The notes under the pieces: generated by a model | The model's database searches: none | What the model saw: the letters and a program-made list of their open reading frames with translations, nothing else | What the model was told of the DNA's origin: nothing | Made by a program: the position numbers and the translations under genes | Shown here: positions 6,653 through 9,015 of the stretch, one piece after another | Position numbering within the stretch: the first letter of the stretch is position 1 | Layout of the letters: every line of letters starts with the position of its first letter | Assembly (NCBI GenBank): GCA_030621275.1 | Contig: JAUXHY010000030.1 | Span: 1-9,015, forward strand | DNA: 9,015 nt | Direction of reading: 5' to 3' | DNA from: a bacterium | Lineage (GTDB): Bacteria > Fidelibacterota > Marinisomatia > Marinisomatales > JAHJCW01

Positions 6653-7057
6653 ATGAGTAATCCATTCATTACAAAGGTATATCATTTTTGTGCTGCACAT
6701 CAATATGGTCAATCAGACTGGTCTGATGAAAAAAATAAAGAAGTATTTGGTCCGGACGCAAAAATACACGGTCATAATTACAAATTGGAAGTTACAGTTA
6801 CAGGGAAAATAAATCCCGATACCGGTTTTCTAATAGATTTAGGAGAGTTGTCAAAAATTGTCAATGATTATGTATTAAGCAAAGTAGACCACAGTCAATT
6901 TGAAAAGGATTTACCGTATTTTAAAGATAAGCAACCATCTTCAGAAAATTTGGTCATTTTTATTTGGGAAGAAATATCGAAACATCTAAAAAGTGCAAAA
7001 CTGCATCGCATAAGAATTGTTGAAACACCAACCATATACACAGATTATTACGGATAA
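6653..7057 (+). CDS. 6-pyruvoyltetrahydropterin synthase / QueD family protein, Asp in place of catalytic Cys (PTPS-III-like)
   Basis: Members convert dihydroneopterin triphosphate, the FolE product, into various pterins. The 134-residue protein keeps the zinc triad H16 ('FCAAHQY') and H39/H41 ('IHGHNY'). It also keeps the D79-H80 pair ('KVDHSQF') and the pterin-anchoring Glu E124 ('RIVETP'). QueD and classical PTPS have a nucleophilic Cys before HGH (C-x3-HGH in QueD). Here that position is D35 ('PDAKIHGH'). Bacterial and apicomplexan PTPS-III proteins carry Glu there and form 6-hydroxymethyldihydropterin, bypassing dihydroneopterin aldolase (FolB). An acidic residue therefore suggests a folate-branch enzyme, not QueD; this is inference. 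C13 is unlikely to substitute, as it lies in the zinc-ligand strand. The stop overlaps the next ATG by 1 nt (TAATG). Automatic annotation would probably call it queD. Confidence 0.88.
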   Translation: MSNPFITKVYHFCAAHQYGQSDWSDEKNKEVFGPDAKIHGHNYKLEVTVTGKINPDTGFLIDLGELSKIVNDYVLSKVDHSQFEKDLPYFKDKQPSSENLVIFIWEEISKHLKSAKLHRIRIVETPTIYTDYYG

Positions 7058-7755
7058 TGGATTTTAGAAATCGTTTATATGTAATCCTTGGCGGAATTTT
7101 TATTGCATCGCTGATAACGTCTAATCTTATTTTCCAAAAATTTTTTACTTGGACGCCATTTGGAATTTATACTTTTGAGTTATCGGTTGGAATTCTACCC
7201 TATCCGATTACATTCTTAGTAACAGATTTGATTTCAGAATTATATGGAAAGAAAAAAGCGGACCAAATTGTAATTTCCGGTTTGGTAGCTAGTTTGTTTG
7301 TTATGGGTATTGTCCTTATCGCAAATGCGATGCCGCAAACAGCGTGGTCGCCGGTAAATAATGAAACATTCAACAAAGTATTTGGATTATTTGGACCGGC
7401 GGTTTTTGCATCAATGGTTGCATATTTAATAGCTCAATTTATTGACATTAGGATTTTCCATTTTTGGAAGAGATTAACGAAAGGGAAACATCTTTGGCTA
7501 AGAAATAACGGGTCAACAATTATATCGCAATTTGTTGATACAGCTAGCGTGCTTCTATTACTTTGCATAACGGGAGTAGTAGAGTGGTCACGTTTACCCG
7601 GTTTGCTTGAAAATGGATTTATATTTAAAATTATGGTAGCTCTATTAGATACTCCTTTATTCTATTTTGGAGTATGGTATCTTAAGCCAAAAGTTCATGA
7701 AGACCCTGATGAAAAAACTTGGGGCTATCATTCATTTAAGGAAGAAGCATTATGA
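7057..7755 (+). CDS. YhhQ-family queuosine precursor transporter
   Basis: This family of inner-membrane proteins imports 7-deazaguanine precursors (preQ0/preQ1) for queuosine synthesis. The 232 residues contain about six hydrophobic segments and the family's conserved polar motifs: '[13 protein letters not shown]' (56-68), '[13 protein letters not shown]' (126-138), '[18 protein letters not shown]' (145-162), and '[10 protein letters not shown]' (196-205). The ATG overlaps the stop of the PTPS-like gene by 1 nt, and its TGA overlaps the start of folE by 4 nt. All three are probably translated together. The context suggests salvage of queuosine precursors, which fits an upstream PTPS-family protein that lacks the QueD Cys. 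The family assignment is strong; transported substrate and direction are inferred. Confidence 0.92.
   Translation: MDFRNRLYVILGGIFIASLITSNLIFQKFFTWTPFGIYTFELSVGILPYPITFLVTDLISELYGKKKADQIVISGLVASLFVMGIVLIANAMPQTAWSPVNNETFNKVFGLFGPAVFASMVAYLIAQFIDIRIFHFWKRLTKGKHLWLRNNGSTIISQFVDTASVLLLLCITGVVEWSRLPGLLENGFIFKIMVALLDTPLFYFGVWYLKPKVHEDPDEKTWGYHSFKEEAL
7738..7742 (+). promoter_or_regulatory. Shine-Dalgarno of folE inside the transporter gene
   Basis: AAGGA lies 9 nt before the folE ATG, within the last codons of the YhhQ-type gene. It supports the overlapping ATGA start at 7752 rather than a later one. Confidence 0.5.
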
Positions 7756-8327
7756 CAATTAATACAAAAAATATTGAAGAAATCACGAGTACACTTTTAG
7801 AAGAAATTGGTGAAGATATTACCCGAGAGGGTCTTGTAAAAACGCCAAATAGGGTTGCGCGTGCTTGGGAATATTTTTCGCGTGGGTATCGCGCTAATAT
7901 AAATGATGTAATAAACAATGCCATCTTTGAAGATGAAGAATGTTCAGAAATGATAATAGTCCGTGACATCGAATTCTTTAGTATGTGTGAACATCATATG
8001 TTGCCATTTTTTGGTAAGGCACATATTGGGTATATACCTAACGAGAAAATAATTGGATTATCAAAAATCCCAAGATTGGTTGATGTGTTTGCAAGACGGT
8101 TGCAAGTGCAAGAACGCCTAACACATCAAATTGCTTATACTTTAAAAGATATATTAGATCCGATTGGCGTAGCAGTGATTCTTGAAGGACGGCATCTCTG
8201 TATGCAAATGCGTGGTGTCGAAAAACAAAACAGTTTTGCTACTACATCAGCAATGCTTGGAGAATTCCATGATGATGTTGAAACAAGAAACGAATTCCTT
8301 AGCATTATTGGACTTAAGAATTTGTAG
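7752..8327 (+). CDS. folE: GTP cyclohydrolase I
   Basis: FolE converts GTP to 7,8-dihydroneopterin triphosphate, the first step of folate, tetrahydropterin and 7-deazaguanine synthesis. The 191-residue protein has the conserved '[14 protein letters not shown]' near residues 28-41. Zinc ligands are C79 and H82 in '[10 protein letters not shown]' and C150 in '[10 protein letters not shown]', with catalytic-site H81 and H148. '[20 protein letters not shown]' (102-121) and the C-terminal 'TTSAMLGEF' (164-172) are also typical. The length is typical of the zinc-dependent type I enzyme, so no type IB (FolE2) substitution is needed. AAGGA at 7738-7742, 9 nt before the ATG and inside the end of the transporter gene, is a good ribosome site. 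The start overlaps the transporter stop by 4 nt. Its product is the expected substrate of the PTPS-like protein two genes upstream. Confidence 0.97.
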   Translation: MTINTKNIEEITSTLLEEIGEDITREGLVKTPNRVARAWEYFSRGYRANINDVINNAIFEDEECSEMIIVRDIEFFSMCEHHMLPFFGKAHIGYIPNEKIIGLSKIPRLVDVFARRLQVQERLTHQIAYTLKDILDPIGVAVILEGRHLCMQMRGVEKQNSFATTSAMLGEFHDDVETRNEFLSIIGLKNL

Positions 8328-8333
8328 AGTTCT

Positions 8334-8951
8334 GTGTCAATTAATATAATCGATTTAGGACAATGCTCTTATAAAATTAGTTTAGAGCAACAAAATGATA
8401 TTCATTTAAGAGTTTCCGAACAAAAACTTAATGACTCAATTATTTTTGTAGAACATGAACCCGTTTATACTCTTGGTAAAAATGCCAATCAAAATAATAT
8501 TTTATCTAATTACCCAAAAGATGTGGAGATTTTCAATATTGACCGTGGCGGTGATGTAACCTATCATGGTCCCGGTCAATTAGTTGGATATCCGATAATT
8601 AATATAAAAAATCTAAATATGACTATTGGAAGATACGTTCATACATTGGAAGAAATATTGATAAATACATTAAAAGTTTTTGGAATATCAGCTAAACTAC
8701 GAGATAAATTAATTGGAGTATGGGTCTGTGATGAAAAGATTGCTGCTATTGGTGTTAGGGTGAAAAATGGTGTTGCTATGCACGGATTTGCATTAAACGT
8801 GAATACTGATTTATCATATTATGATGGAATTATTCCTTGCGGAATAGATAATTGTAAAGTGACATCTATTAAACAATTATTACATAAGGATATTGAATTA
8901 AAACTAGTAAAAGATATTATTATAAAAGAATTTGAGAAATATTTTAATTAA
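8334..8951 (+). CDS. lipB: Lipoyl(octanoyl) transferase LipB
   Basis: LipB moves octanoyl from acyl carrier protein onto the lipoyl domains of 2-oxoacid dehydrogenases and the glycine cleavage H protein, before sulfur insertion by LipA. The 205 residues carry 'VEHEPVYTLGKNA' (39-51), the hallmark 'RGGDVTYHGPGQLVGYPI' (71-88), the catalytic Lys K135 in 'EKIAAIGVRV', 'HGFALNVNTDLSYY' (150-163), and the nucleophilic Cys C169 in 'PCGI'. Both catalytic positions carry the same numbers as in E. coli LipB. Translation must begin at GTG 8334, as no in-frame ATG precedes the conserved core. The start is 6 nt after the folE stop and has only a weak ribosome site, so coupling to folE is likely. No lipA is recognisable within the window. 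Confidence 0.96.
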   Translation: MSINIIDLGQCSYKISLEQQNDIHLRVSEQKLNDSIIFVEHEPVYTLGKNANQNNILSNYPKDVEIFNIDRGGDVTYHGPGQLVGYPIINIKNLNMTIGRYVHTLEEILINTLKVFGISAKLRDKLIGVWVCDEKIAAIGVRVKNGVAMHGFALNVNTDLSYYDGIIPCGIDNCKVTSIKQLLHKDIELKLVKDIIIKEFEKYFN

Positions 8952-8959
8952 GTAATTGA

Positions 8960-9015
8960 ATGAAAATACCACGTTCAGCAAAACCTCGAATTCAATTATG
9001 TATGACCGAAGGTTA
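8960..9015 (+). CDS. Unassigned reading frame, 5' end only, cut by window edge
   Basis: An ATG at 8960, 8 nt after the lipB stop, opens a frame that stays open to the right edge (18 full codons, starting 'MKIPRSAKPRIQLC'). The spacing and direction fit another member of the lipB transcript. The visible residues do not match any family I recognise, including the N-terminus of LipA, which often neighbours LipB. There is no strong Shine-Dalgarno. A chance open frame of this length is possible. Confidence 0.4.
   Translation, partial: MKIPRSAKPRIQLCMTEG

Noticed and set aside
6653..7057. Naming this gene queD
   Set aside because: The nucleophilic Cys is absent and an Asp occupies its place, so the QueD reaction is doubtful. 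I left the symbol empty.
8960..9015. Start of lipA after lipB
   Set aside because: Eighteen residues are visible and they do not resemble the LipA N-terminus, so the common lipB-lipA pairing is not enough to name it.

Overview
This AT-rich window, in which every convincing gene lies on the + strand, looks like a chromosomal housekeeping segment from a bacterium of the Fibrobacterota-Chlorobiota-Bacteroidota (FCB) assemblage. The best lineage clue is the secreted subtilase at 3034-4713, which ends in a type IX secretion (Por) sorting domain with the 'YQNYPNPFN' signature. That signature is common in Marinimicrobia (SAR406), Ignavibacteria and related phyla. Marinimicrobia is my preferred guess, but this is inference. 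I see no phage, IS element, CRISPR array or RNA gene.

Layout. (1) Positions 2-1047 hold the 3' end of a sugar-phosphate nucleotidyltransferase-like gene. It overlaps by 4 nt a CDP-alcohol phosphatidyltransferase whose last catalytic-motif Asp is replaced by His. (2) Positions 1048-1383 have no intact gene. They contain a decayed 5' fragment of a MaeB-type malic enzyme, with one frameshift and one in-frame stop, directly in front of an intact and clearly different malic enzyme (1384-2838). A perfect 16-bp hairpin terminator follows. (3) Positions 3034-6586 hold a run of co-directional genes: secreted subtilisin-like protease, metallo-beta-lactamase-fold hydrolase, a small degenerate receiver-like protein, and endonuclease III. 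(4) Positions 6653-8951 form a tight cofactor cluster: a PTPS/QueD-family protein with Asp in place of the catalytic Cys, a YhhQ-type queuosine-precursor transporter, GTP cyclohydrolase I (FolE), and octanoyltransferase LipB. An unassigned reading frame runs off the right edge.

How the genes fit together. FolE makes dihydroneopterin triphosphate, and the PTPS-family protein probably acts on it. With no Cys it is unlikely to be a true QueD. The adjacent YhhQ suggests that queuosine precursors are imported rather than made, while FolE and the PTPS-like protein serve folate or pterin synthesis. LipB supplies lipoyl groups for 2-oxoacid dehydrogenases. The malic enzyme links malate and pyruvate pools. 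The first two genes look like a CDP-activated alcohol pathway for a polar lipid or solute.

I found no convincing undescribed multi-gene system. The items most worth a second look are the malic-enzyme remnant, the Asp-variant PTPS, and the His-variant CDP-alcohol phosphatidyltransferase.
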